A DNA stretch of 64,000 nucleotides from NCBI RefSeq assembly GCF_004664715.2, contig NC_051067.1:70835942-70899941 (forward strand). Reading direction: 5' to 3'. Of this stretch, positions 24,018 to 34,174 are shown in pieces (within the stretch, counting starts at the first letter, position 1; every line of letters begins with the position of its first letter). The notes under the pieces are model-generated. The model ran no database searches and was not told the origin of the DNA. It was given only the letters and a program-made list of their open reading frames with translations. The DNA is from Peromyscus leucopus. Its lineage: Eukaryota > Chordata > Mammalia > Rodentia > Cricetidae. A program made the translations under genes and the position numbers.

Positions 24018-26030
24018 GTAAGTATTCCTTTTCTTATGTCTAAAACGGAACAGCATTGGGTAGAACAACAGATAGAGTAATGGATGCAGAAGAAACTGTG
24101 TACCCACTATAATAATGACAGTATGGCATGGTCTTTATAGAATTAGAGAGGGCGGGGTACTGTGCTCTGATAGAGCCGACTCTATAGTGTTCACTCCTGA
24201 CAATAGGATCTCAGGCAAGTTTTGATTGGATTGGTTTCATTTTTAAGTTCTTTAATCTCTTATTTTTGGAATTGGGAATAAGACGATACCTGTATCCTAG
24301 GATTGTTAATGAAGATAAATTCCATGCTTTTTGTTAGTTGGCTATTGGTTGAAATACAGCTTTGCTACTCTTTCTCTATCATACTATACTTGGTTCTTGT
24401 CAACTTGTGAAAATACACAGTATCTCCTCTCAGTCTAGTAGAAAATAATATGCCTACTCCCAGAGATCTTTTAAAACAGTGTATCTAGAGGCTGGAGAGG
24501 TGGCTCAGCAGTTTAAGAGTGCTGGCTGCTCTTCCAGAGGACCCAGGTTCAATTCCCAGCACCCACATGGCAGCTCACAGCTGTCTGTAACTCCTGTTCC
24601 AGGGGATCTGACACCCTTACACAGACATACATTCAGGCAAAACACCAGTGTACATAAAATACAAATAAATAAAAAGGAAAAACTGTATCTAGTCAGGTAT
24701 GGCTGGGTATCTGTTTTACAATTTAAAGGAATAGAAAGTAGGCAGGCATGGTGGTGCCTGGTTCTAATTCTGACACTCAGGAAGTAGAAGCAGGTGGCAC
24801 ACGCCTTTAACCCCAGCACTTGGGAGGCAGAAGCAGGCAGATTTCTGAGTTTGAGGCCAGTCAAGGGCTACTTAATGAGACCCTATCCAAAGGAATAGTA
24901 ATTAGTAAACTTTATATTTAATTGCAATGTTAATGATATTTATGAAATTATATGGTATGTGTTGTATGTACATATTTAGTACTTCTGGTTTTAAGTATTA
25001 AAACCACCGGGTGAAAATGCAAAAAAAAAAAAAAAAAACCACACAAAAAACCCAAAGTTGGAACAGGTGAGGAGAGAGGGAGAGGTGGTTGGTTTCTATC
25101 ATTTTGGCATGGAAGCTTTCACTGCTTTATTTTATGAAAACAAGACTTTTTAAAAAATTGCTGGTGAACCAAGTCTTTAAATTGATATTTTTATGAATGG
25201 TGCCCCTACCTAAAACTGCTAATTGTGAGGAAATTGATGTGAGGGAGAACCTTTTACACATTAGCTAGAGGACAGGTTCTTTTGTCTCATCTGGGCGCCT
25301 GAAGGGGCAGAAAGTTAGTTGTTGTACTGCTAGAGCTGTAGTTCTTTGGAAGGCCCTGAGGTCATGTTAAGCAAATACACCTTTTCCACCCCGGAGCTTT
25401 TAAAGTGTCTGTCCCTGTGGCCTGACAGCAACATTGGCTCTTGATTGTCAGTAGGAAGTTTCAGCCTTGGAGGAATTAACATAGTATCTGAGGTGATCTG
25501 GCAGGGCAGGAAGCTTGTGAACAGGTGAGGCCTTTCTCCCTGAAGAGAAGTAGCAGGGTGCAGATACAGCGCTCCCTGCTGGGGAGCCTGCAGAGAGGCC
25601 TGCCGAGCAGCTGGGATGGCAGGCAGGCTGCCAGGTGTCTGCTGGCAGGCTTGGTTTTTGTTGCTGCTGCTGCTCCTTCTGCTGCTGTTTTTGGGTTCTT
25701 GAGGAAAATAAAATGCCATCATTTCTCTCTGAGGATAAAACTACTTAAACCTGATTGGGTGGGGTTTTGTTTATTTGGACAACATTGGCAACCAATCTTT
25801 ATAGGGTCCATCTAGGAACAGTCTTCTTTTGTGTCTGTACTCCTAAATATAACTTGATGTTTTTATATATCTACATTCAAGTCTAGAAATAAATCTCAGT
25901 CATTTAGTATTAGTTTACAGAATTTCCACATTTTTATTTTATTTCTAAAGCAGTTGACACTATGACCATAAAAGTCTTAGTCATGGGAGTGGAGTTGTCT
26001 TTACTAAAATTCGCACAAATAATTTGCTAG
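24018..26030 (+). other. MLLT10: MLLT10 intron, 2.0 kb
   Basis: This intron splits the octapeptide motif from the leucine zipper. It contains a plus-strand B2 (24,488-24,690), a B1 fragment (24,730-24,895), an A-run (25,021-25,038) and a small stretch of CTG triplets near 25,661-25,688. It ends in the acceptor aatttgctag. Confidence 0.82.
24488..24895 (+). mobile_element. B2 SINE followed by B1 fragment
   Basis: B2 (24,488-24,690): ggctggagaggtggctcagc to aataaataaaaagg. B1-like sequence follows (24,730-24,895), including a partial repetition of its left arm. Confidence 0.82.
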
Positions 26031-26219
26031 TTTTAGGAATGCTGAAGTCATTACACCAACTTCAAGTTGAAAATCGAAGATTAGAAGAACAAATTAAAAA
26101 CTTGACTGCCAAAAAGGAGCGTCTTCAGTTACTGAACGCACAGCTTTCCGTGCCTTTCCCAACACTAGCAGCCAATCCTAGCCCACCTCATCAAACGCAT
26201 ACCTTTTCTGCACACACTG
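26031..26219 (+). CDS. MLLT10: MLLT10 (AF10) exon with leucine zipper
   Basis: The exon encodes ILGMLKSLHQLQVENRRLEE and continues through QIKNLTAKKERLQLLNAQLS to a Pro/Ser/His-rich tail (FSAHT). Leucines recur every seventh residue five times (HQL, RRL, KNL, ERL, AQL), a textbook heptad coiled coil. This is the zipper half of OM-LZ, the DOT1L-binding module. It opens with TT completing Ile and ends with G before gtgagt. Reading on into the intron stays open for about 30 codons, so an unspliced transcript would end soon after the zipper. No key heptad residue is missing. Confidence 0.95.
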
Positions 26220-26565
26220 GTGAGTATGGAAGTACTTGGTTTCGAAGGAAAGCAGGATGGACTCCTGATGCCATCTGCATAATAAACAATAACCGGTTAC
26301 TGGTTATGTGAAGATGTAGGAAACAAGTGGTGGGTTATTCCTGAGGGACGTAGACAATCCTTGTTAATTGTCTTGAGTCTGTTTTCTCTTCAGTTCATAG
26401 TTTAATGGTAAAATTTAAATGTAATGGTCTCATATTCAGTACAAACCATCAGTTTTAGGAATAACAGGAGTAGGCTTCAGCATAACTTTGAAAATAGCCT
26501 TTAATCTTACATATAATACAATTTATTTGACAGGGTACATGTTTTTTATCTTTTACTATTTCTAG

Positions 26566-26654
26566 CTCCTACTACTGATTCATTGAACAGCAGTAAGAGC
26601 CCACACATAGGAAACAGCTTTTTACCTGACAATTCTCTTCCTGTATTAAATCAG
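26566..26654 (+). CDS. MLLT10: MLLT10 (AF10) internal coding exon, 89 nt
   Basis: A small exon completing an Ala codon and reading APTTDSLNSSKSPHIGNSFL, then PDNSLPVLNQ. I recognise this as the AF10 segment just after the leucine zipper. It enters in phase 1 and leaves in phase 0 (AATCAG, then gtaatt). The acceptor is ctatttctag. It is Ser/Asn/Pro-rich and probably disordered. Confidence 0.93.
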
Positions 26655-26758
26655 GTAATTTTTGTGGTTATGTTCATTTGTGTATTTTACTTGAGAACAG
26701 TAGCGTATTACATTCAGTGATTTAAGATTACCTAAGTTGTTATTCTTTCTTACCTTAG

Positions 26759-27126
26759 GACTTAACTTCCAGTGGACAGAGCACCAGCAGTTCTTCTGCG
26801 CTTTCGACCCCCCCACCTGCTGGGCAGAGCCCAGCTCAGCAAGGCTCTGGAGTTAGTGGGGTTCAGCAGGTCAATGGTGTGGCAGTAGGGGCCTTAGCTA
26901 GTGGGATGCAGACAGTAACCTCCACCATTCCTGCCGTGTCTGCAGTTGGTGGAATAATTGGAGCTTTGCCAGGTAACCAACTGGCAATTAATGGCATTGT
27001 AGGAGCTTTAAATGGTGTAATTCAGACCCCTGTCACAATATCCCAGAACCCTGCCCCCCTTCCCCACGCCAGTGTCCCGCCTAACGCAGCACATCCAATG
27101 CCGGCTGCCGCAGCACTGACTAACAG
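26759..27126 (+). CDS. MLLT10: MLLT10 (AF10) exon, Ser/Gly/Ala-rich C-terminal region
   Basis: At 368 nt this is the longest coding exon in the window. It starts DLTSSGQSTSSSSALSTPPP, passes through QQGSGVSGVQQVNGV and a hydrophobic, Gly/Ala-rich stretch (VGGIIGALPGNQLAINGIVG), and ends in a Pro/Ala-rich tail with LTN. It closes with two bases of a Ser codon before gtgaga. The near-repeat IIGALPGN / IVGALNGV is a visible internal feature. The segment lies between the zipper and the Gln-rich C terminus, and I know of no enzymatic role for it. The match to AF10 is strong along the whole length. Confidence 0.95.
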
Positions 27127-27804
27127 GTGAGAAGCTTACTTAGTATAGTTTTTATTATCGTTTTCTTTTTCATGCAACATGTCATCAGTGGTGTCCTTGT
27201 TCTCCATTGGGATTGTTAATGTATTTTGTAGATGTTCTCTAGGAAAAATGGCTACCCAAACTCATTGAGAGTAAGTGCTTGCTACTCATTTTTTTATTAA
27301 GCTGATACAATTAAACTAAAAATCAGTTTCAGTAACATAATATTAAATACATTCGTGTTGAAAATGTCAGTCTCGATCTGTGATATCTATCTTTAAATGT
27401 CACTTTTGAGTCCTTCTTACTGTGCACATGTATCTTATTCTGCAAAGATATTGTGGCAGTCCTGTGATTGATACTGGTTCTGCAAGATTTAGCAGCACAA
27501 TTTTGATATTCTCTAATCAAAAATTTTGATAAAGTAAGGGATAGATGATTATTACATATACTTTATTATAAACACATAAATTGTGTTTCAGTTTGTGCCT
27601 ATTTAAAATAACTTCTTGAAAGTGCGTTCCTGTATAGTTATATACATGTGCATAGAAAAAAAGAATAATTTGTACATAATGAAGTGTTGTAGGTAAAATA
27701 TTTTTGTACATAATGAAGTGTTGTAGGTAAAACTGCGTTTGTTAAATACTTTCCTGTCACACCTGAGAAGGCTGCATAGAAGTAAGGATTGCAATGTTTT
27801 TCAG
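27127..27804 (+). other. MLLT10: MLLT10 intron, 0.7 kb, with a local tandem duplication
   Basis: An AT-rich intron. A unit of about 30 bp containing ttgtacataatgaagtgttg occurs at 27,669-27,699 and again at 27,704-27,732, just upstream of the next exon. The acceptor is caatgtttttcag. I see no SINE. Confidence 0.82.
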
Positions 27805-27901
27805 TGCCTCGGGACTAGGGTTACTGTCAGACCAGCAGAGACAAATATTTATCCAGCAGCAGCAGTTTCAGCAGCTGATAAACTCCCAGCAGCTCACCCC
27901 G
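27805..27901 (+). CDS. MLLT10: MLLT10 (AF10) exon, start of Gln-rich region
   Basis: The 97-nt exon completes Ser and reads ASGLGLLSDQQRQIFIQQQQ, then FQQLINSQQLTP. It begins the Gln-rich C terminus of AF10, a region reported to interact with the chromatin-complex subunit GAS41/YEATS4 (family knowledge). It ends in phase 0 (CTCACCCCG, then gtatgt) and joins EQHQAFLYQLM in the next exon in frame, as in human AF10. Both splice sites are clear. Confidence 0.95.
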
Positions 27902-28435
27902 GTATGTTCTTTGCACAGTATTTTTTTTTTTTTATTTTTTTTTTTTGTCAGGATCTGGTGTTGGAGACTGTGATAGATGTTGATTATGGTGTAGGCTCCT
28001 CACCTTTGCTGATTGTCTTACAAATGTGAAAACATGTATTGTGGTGCTAACTAGGCTCTGGGGACTGGAATGCAAGCTGTGTTTATTTATTTTCCTGCTG
28101 GTTTCCTTGAGAGGGGAAGTAGTGAGTGCTCACTCTTTCATTGGTGGTCATTCCAAGAAGGCTGGTGAAGTAGAATGAGGGCATTAAATGGTCCCAGGGA
28201 TGAAGTAAGGTGAGGCCGGTTTACTTCTTTTGTGGCATTGGGAGTAGAACCCAGGGCTTCACACGTGATAGGCTTGCTGGACTAGCATGATGCTTCATCA
28301 CCAGTTCCAATTTTAGATGGGATGGTCCAAGCTTCTTGGGAGATAGCATTTGGAAGACCATTCTGTCACCTGATAGTCAAGTCAATTGTGCTGATCTTGC
28401 CTCATCCATGCCCTGCTTTTCTTTCTTTTTTCTTT

Positions 28436-28620
28436 TTTCAAAAACATTTATTTATTACATATACAGTGTTCTGTCTGCATGTATGACTGCAGGCCAGAAG
28501 AGGGCACCAGATCTCATTACAGATGGTTGTGAGCCACCATGTGGTTGCTGGGACTTGAACTCAGGACCCCTGGAAGAGCAGCCAGTGCTCTTAACCTCTG
28601 AGCCATCTTTCCAGCCCCCA
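28436..28620 (-). mobile_element. B2 SINE
   Basis: Minus-strand B2 with gaagagggcaccagatctca and gagccatctttccagccc. Confidence 0.88.
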
Positions 28621-30715
28621 TTTTCTTTCTTTTTTTTTTCTTAAAGGATTCATTGGAGAATATTAAACTTGAACAATGATAATAGTAATCACGGGTTTGT
28701 TTAGAAAGATTAGTTGCTGTATGGAAACAATTTGTTTTCGGGGGGAAGAAAGATGGGCTCAGCAGTAGACTAGGAATCACTACAGGACAGTTGTGTCGTG
28801 ATGTAGTGCCATCTCTGGTAAGATAACTAGAGAGCTGTAATAGATTTTGAGGATAAGAAGAAGAGGAACCCTGAACTGTTGGGTGTTGACTTTTACAGAC
28901 ACGTAGCGGAACAGAATGGAAACAGTCTTCCCTTACCACATACAGTTCATCCTGCAGACCCATGGGTTCCCCACCTGTCGATGCCTTTATCTGCACATAA
29001 AAAAGACTAAAAATGTGCATCTGTACTGCACCTGCCTATTCTTTTTTTGCTACAGTTCCTTGAACAACACTGTGTAACCGTTTATATATTGTTGTCATTA
29101 TTTTCTCTGTATTTGAGCAATGATTTTAAAGTACTTGGGAGAATACACAAGGTACATCCACACATGCTGCCTTTTTTTGGAGACAGAGTGTTGTTATGTA
29201 TCATTGACTGGCTTTGAATTCATGGTCCTCCAGCCTCAGCCCCCTCAAGTGCTGGGATTTCAGGCATGTGTCCGAAAACTTAGCTTTAACTATGTCCTAA
29301 AAATGTAGGCTGAAGTATACTTCTAATAGTTTAGTATATGGGGTAGAGCAGTGCACGTCTGTCATCTGGCACTTGGGAGTTGTGGGCAGAAAACCTCAGC
29401 CCCTTGTCTGCCCACCGTCACCACCACCATTGTCTCTGCACAGATGGTGACAGACTTCTCAGTCCACTGGTCACTCTCCTGTGTCTTCGGTCACATCTGA
29501 CAGGTGATCATTCCCTCTCACTGCAGTGACACCACGGTCCTCCCTAGCTGTCCTTTCTGTTTTCCATTTTGGATCTTCCTCTTTTCTTGAACCTCTCACC
29601 TAAAAGTAGAGTTCAGCAGTGTCCTTCACTCTAAGATGTTTCAGTTTGGTCCATGTACTTTAGACCTCTGTCCAGAGCATCTCACTCTGTGTCTGCCTGC
29701 TTACTCCATAGCTGCACTTGCACATCCTGAAGGGCATTTTAAACATGTCCCAGACTGAGCTGCTACCATGCTTAGTTAGCCCACTTTTTCCAACTCCAGC
29801 CTTTTGCAAGTTGCTTAAGTAAAAAATTGTAATTTTTTTTTTTTTAATATATTACAATGACTTCATCAAGAAATCCCTTCTCATTTAACTGGGTGTGGTG
29901 GCACACACCTTTAAGCCCAGCATTCAGGGATGGAGGTAGGAACTGTACATAATGAGTTCCAGGCAGGACAGGGCTGCATAATGAGACCATATCTGTCCCC
30001 ACCCCCCAAAAGAAAGAAAGGACAAAAGAAAGCTCCTTCCTCTGCTCAAAAGCTTTCTCCTGACTTCCCAGCTTCCCTCATGGTTTGGTGGGAACCCTGC
30101 ATTTTTCTCCCCCTTAACCGCCAGCCAGCACTGCCTGCCAGCCTCTGAGCTCTTGTGGGCCCAGAATCTCTCTGCACAAGCTCTCACTGAGACCCTAGAA
30201 ATGCCCTCCTTCCTCCTCATCCACTTGGCTAATGCCAGTGTGCTCCAAGTCTGCCCTGTGTTAACTTGGCAAAGCTGCCCTGACTCCTTACTGAATCTAC
30301 ATAATCTTTGTCTATTCTTAGCAATAGTCACACTGTAGCATTGTTTCTCATTCCCTAGGCAGGCAGGGACTCTGACCACTATATATCCCAGGCAGCTAAT
30401 ACAGTGCCTATCAGCACCCAGGAAAGGAATTTATGCTTGGAAAGACAAATACAGAGCTGTAGAACTAAATACTTGTTAGGAGTAGATGGCAACTTTTGGA
30501 AATGCTTGAGAAGAATTACTGGCAGGGTTTGACTCATAGATGCAATTCTAAATTAGCCAATCATAGTGTGATTAACCTGTTTTTGCTGGCTCCTCTGCTG
30601 CTGTGACAGAAGACTGACCAAAGCCACTTCAGGAGGAAAGGGTTTAGTTTAGCTGACAGGTCTCTCATGTGTGGAAACCACAGCACGGACTCTGCTTCCC
30701 TGCTTGCTCCTCATG

Positions 30716-31158
30716 TGTAGGCGAATTGCTCAACGGTCTTATTAAATAAAAAACATGGAGCCAGATAGAGGGGTGAAAACCTGAGAGACCAGGAAATAGG
30801 AAAAGCCACAAGCTAACCTCACCTCACCCACACCTCAGTCTCCAAAGAGAGCTTCCTATATCTCCATGCCTGTATGCCTTTCTGTTCTGTTTTCTCATTT
30901 ACTCTCTCAGCCCAGCTCTGTCCCTTCCTGTCTGTCTGTACAGACCTCCAGACCTCTGTAGTTAGTGCTGGGATTAAAGGCGTGTGTCACCATGCTTGAC
31001 TCTGTTCCCCAGTGTAGCCTTGAACTCACAGACATCCAGACAGATCCCTGCCTCCTAAGTGATAGGCAATTGCCTGACTTCTATGTTAATATAGTGGCTG
31101 GCTTTTTCCTCTGATCCTCAGGTAAATTTTATTGGGAGACACAGTATACATCACCACA
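30716..31158 (-). mobile_element. Family-A LTR at left end of the composite insertion
   Basis: On the minus strand it begins TGTGGTGATG directly after the purine tract aaaaaaaggaggaaa (complement at 31,159-31,173), the hallmark of a 3' LTR. It ends CGCCTACA at the insertion boundary. It shares the B1-like internal blocks with the copies at 14,279 and 56,703. Confidence 0.75.
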
Positions 31159-32145
31159 TTTCCTCCTTTTTTTATCTAATAAAAAACGTAAAAAAAAGTT
31201 GTAACTAATATAAGAAAAACTATATACAATAAGTACAATAACTATATATAATATGTACAATCAGTAAATACATCAACAATGTCTAGTCCATTTGCATTTG
31301 TCAAATTCAGCGAAAATATTCCATTATCTAGCCTGTTTTGGTGAGTCTAAAATGTACCTAATTCACTTTCTATCCTACCTTGTATTACCAACAGAAAACT
31401 ATCTTATGATGTCTTTCAAACTTATACATACTTTACACCTCTTTAAATGAGTTTCTTTTCTGAAATTGTTAACAAGGAAAACTGTAACTACAGCTCTCTT
31501 AATCTTCAACTCCCTCAGAGACCCAAGAAGGAAAAATATTACCTAGTAAAACAGGAAGTGCAAACAAGTGGCTTATAAAAAAATGTGAGTTGACAGAAAC
31601 AGCCAGCTTCCTGTACAGTCACCCGAGGTTTCTCCGCAACATTGGGGCATCATCTTTGGCCTATAGGCTTAGCGTATCTGACAGACTCATTTGTGAAGCA
31701 GGATGTACGTAAGGCCTGCAGCTCAACCCCATATTTGTTGCGTGTATTCCATGTCCCAGATAAGCTTGAATTCTGCCAGTGCCCTGTCATGATTCAGGAT
31801 TTTAAATTCTGGAAATTGCTGGTATTTTTGGAATTCAGCTTCCCATTGTTCTTAGCCTGTGGGTGGCTTTATCTCCTTTATTAAATGCCAGTCTACCGTT
31901 GAAAGGCCAGACTCCGTCAGCCTAGTTACTCCTCCAAGAACAGCTGCTGCAGCTACTGTCCCACTGCACACCAGGAGCCATCAGCCCACTGCCTGTTCAG
32001 CTGCCTTCGAAGGAAGGGGCACTGTACCTTTTCCGGATTGCAAAGCCACTTCAGCAGTGGTTCCATAATGCCCTGGCCTCAGAGGACACTTGTTGTCAAA
32101 GCTGCAGCCATACTTTTCTTGGCAAGGATCAGCAGGCCTTTTGTG

Positions 32146-32205
32146 TGTGTCCGTGTCCGTCCGTCCGTGTCCGTGTCCGTCCGTCCGTCCGTGTCCGTGT
32201 CCTGC
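32146..32205 (+). repeat. Short tandem array of cgtgtc/cgtc units
   Basis: Irregular tandem units (gtgtccgtccgtccgtgtcc) inside the composite ERV insertion. Confidence 0.85.
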
Positions 32206-32945
32206 TTGTCCATTTTGGACAGCACACTGTCAGCAGTCAATGTGAGGGAATCCTTTTTTACACAGTGGCTAACTTTGGCCACAGTGAAAGTAAACTCCAT
32301 GTAGAGTTTATCTTCTTCTTGGCAGAACTGGCCATTTGGGCAAGAAACTGTTCTTGCCTGGACTGCTGGACAAAATGTTATATAAACTAGACATACAAAA
32401 AAACTGCTTGACAAAATGTTATATAAACTAGACATATAAGACCCATAGGTAAATGACCACTGATTTTGCCAAAACAAGGCGAAATGGTTCTTCAGGATCC
32501 TGCTTCGCAGAGAAAACTGCCAGACATTCCACAGGACATAGAAAGAAGCGACTGAGAGACTAGTCCTGTGGGCTGAAAAATAGATGCCCTAATGTTGCAG
32601 AAGAACTTTAGGTGACTGTCCAGGCAGCCTGCTGTCTCTGTCATTCTAGTTTTTTGGAAGTTGCTTACAGTGTATGTCCTGTTTACTTAGGTAATATTAT
32701 ATCCTTCTGGGGTCTTTGATGTGGTTGAAGACTAGATTTTCCTTGATTATGATAAAAGGTAAATTAGATATGAAACTTTAGACTCAAAAGATATAGGATA
32801 GATAGAATATTTTCTCTAATTTTGCCAAAAAATTAATAGATTAGATATTATAACTCTAATTCTTGCTTGATAGCTGTTTTGTTATATGTAATTTTACTGT
32901 GTTAAAGTTAAGACCTTCCATTTTGATTAGATAGAAATGGAGAAG

Positions 32946-33321
32946 TGCTGTGGAATGTTCTGTATGCTGTGAATATGTGTTGCTGTGATTGGTTGATAAA
33001 TAAAACATTGATTGGCCAGTAGCCAGGCAGGAAGTATAGGTGGGGCGAGCAGGTGAGAATTCTGGGAAGAGGAAGGGCTGATTCAGGAGTCACCAGCCAG
33101 ATACAGAGGAAGCAAGATGACAAGGCAGAACTGAGAAAAGATACCAAGCCATGTGGCTTAATATAGATAAGAATAATGGGTTAATTTAAGTGTAAGAGCT
33201 AGTCAGTAATAAGCCTGAGCTAATGGCCAAGCAGTTATAATTAATATAAGCTTCTGAGTGATTATTTTATAAGTGGGCCATGTGGGGGGCTTGGCAGGAC
33301 CAGAGAAACCTTCTTCCTACA
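32946..33321 (+). mobile_element. Family-B LTR at right end of the composite insertion
   Basis: It begins tgctgtggaatg after a purine-rich stretch (agaaatggagaag, 32,933-32,945) and ends cttcctaca at the insertion boundary. It is homologous by eye to the solo LTRs at 924 and 50,786, and not to the family-A LTR at the other end. Confidence 0.75.
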
Positions 33322-33976
33322 CTCATGGCTTGTCCAGCCTTTCTTGTACACTCTGCTTGGAAGTGGCATTGTTTACAGTGGGCTGGACCCCTCTACATCA
33401 GTCACCAGACAAGAAAATACCCAATAGACTTGCCTACAGGCCAATCTGATGGAGGCATCTTCTGAGTTGGGGGTCTCTCTTCAGATAACATGCTTGTGTA
33501 TGAACCAGAACCAAAGCAGCCCACTGCCCAAACTGTTGCTGTTCCCATTCTCTGTGTTCATGATGGACAGCCTCATTTGAACACACCTCTGTCTTTGCTT
33601 GGTGTGTTTTAAAAATGGTCAATTCCCAGGTGGTCCTGGGGATTTCAATAGATGGTTATTACCTAGTGCAATTGCTTTTCTAGATGGGGTGGGTGGTCTG
33701 TCTATCTATTCTCAACAGGCCTCATCATATAGCTCTGGCTGGCATGGCACTATGTAGACCAAGCTATTCCTGGAAATTAATAGAGATCCACCTGCCTCCG
33801 CTTGGTGAATGCTGGAATTAAAGGCCTGTGCCTTCACCCCCCAGCCCTTGTTTTCTTAATAGTGTGAATGTGATTTACTTTCAAGTAACCCTGTAAGAGA
33901 AAGAAGTAGAAAAGGAACGTTTGCTTACTGCTGTATCCTCTAACTAAAGCTCCCTTCTCTCCCATGTCTGCTGAAG

Positions 33977-34174
33977 GAGCAGCACCAGGCCTTCCTGTAC
34001 CAGCTGATGCAGCAGCAGCACCACCCACCTGAGCTCCAGCAGCTGCAGCTCCCCGGGCCCACCCAGATCCCCATCAACAACCTCCTTGCAGGCACTCAGG
34101 CTCCCCCACTCCACACAGCCACCACCAACCCCTTTCTCACCATCCATGGGGACAACACAAGTCAGAAAGTCACA
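33977..34174 (+). CDS. MLLT10: MLLT10 (AF10) exon, Gln/His-rich C terminus
   Basis: The 198-nt exon is phase 0 at both ends. It reads EQHQAFLYQLMQQQQHHPPE, LQQLQLPGPTQIPINNLLAG, TQAPPLHTATTNPFLTIHGD and NTSQKVT. It is a near-complete match to the AF10 C terminus. A CAG/CAC run (QQQQHH) stands where human AF10 has an alternating Gln/His run of different length, so this tract varies between species. Because it is 0-0 and 66 codons long it could be skipped without a frame change; there is no evidence here that it is. Donor caca-gtaagt. Confidence 0.95.

Larger units (their letters stand above)
30716..33321. mobile_element. Composite ERV insertion with two different, inverted LTRs
   Basis: The 2,606-bp unit is flanked by ctcatg at 30,710-30,715 and 33,322-33,327 and has perfect short inverted ends (TGTAGG...CCTACA). 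It interrupts an older rodent repeat whose halves abut it. Its left end is a family-A LTR on the minus strand (30,716-31,158); its right end is a family-B LTR on the plus strand (32,946-33,321). Both outer ends are LTR 3' ends. The interior (31,159-32,945) has polypurine-like tracts next to each LTR and no long open frame. It is presumably a non-functional relic. Confidence 0.7.
27902..33976 (+). other. MLLT10: MLLT10 intron, 6.1 kb, with composite ERV insertion
   Basis: It contains a minus-strand B2 (28,436-28,620), B1 elements (29,165-29,290 and 29,885-29,995), an old rodent repeat split into about 30,580-30,715 and 33,322-33,510, the inserted 2.6-kb LTR element between those halves, and a B1 fragment at about 33,700-33,845. 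Non-repeat sequence at 28,660-29,150 and 29,300-29,870 shows no coding signal. It ends in the acceptor cccatgtctgctgaag. Confidence 0.8.

Noticed and set aside
24488..24690. tRNA-like promoter boxes in B2 elements considered as tRNA genes
   Set aside because: They are SINE heads with A-rich tails and many sister copies; no tRNA cloverleaf.
28517..29020. 167-codon minus-strand open frame
   Set aside because: It ends in a B2 SINE, lies in an MLLT10 intron, and shows no family resemblance or splice context.
29924..30379. 151-codon minus-strand open frame
   Set aside because: Intronic, partly B1-derived, low-complexity; no recognisable domain.
32079..32477. 132-codon minus-strand frame in the composite ERV insertion, considered as a remnant envelope or other viral protein
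   Set aside because: It is short, contains the cgtgtc tandem array, and I cannot recognise any retroviral domain in it.
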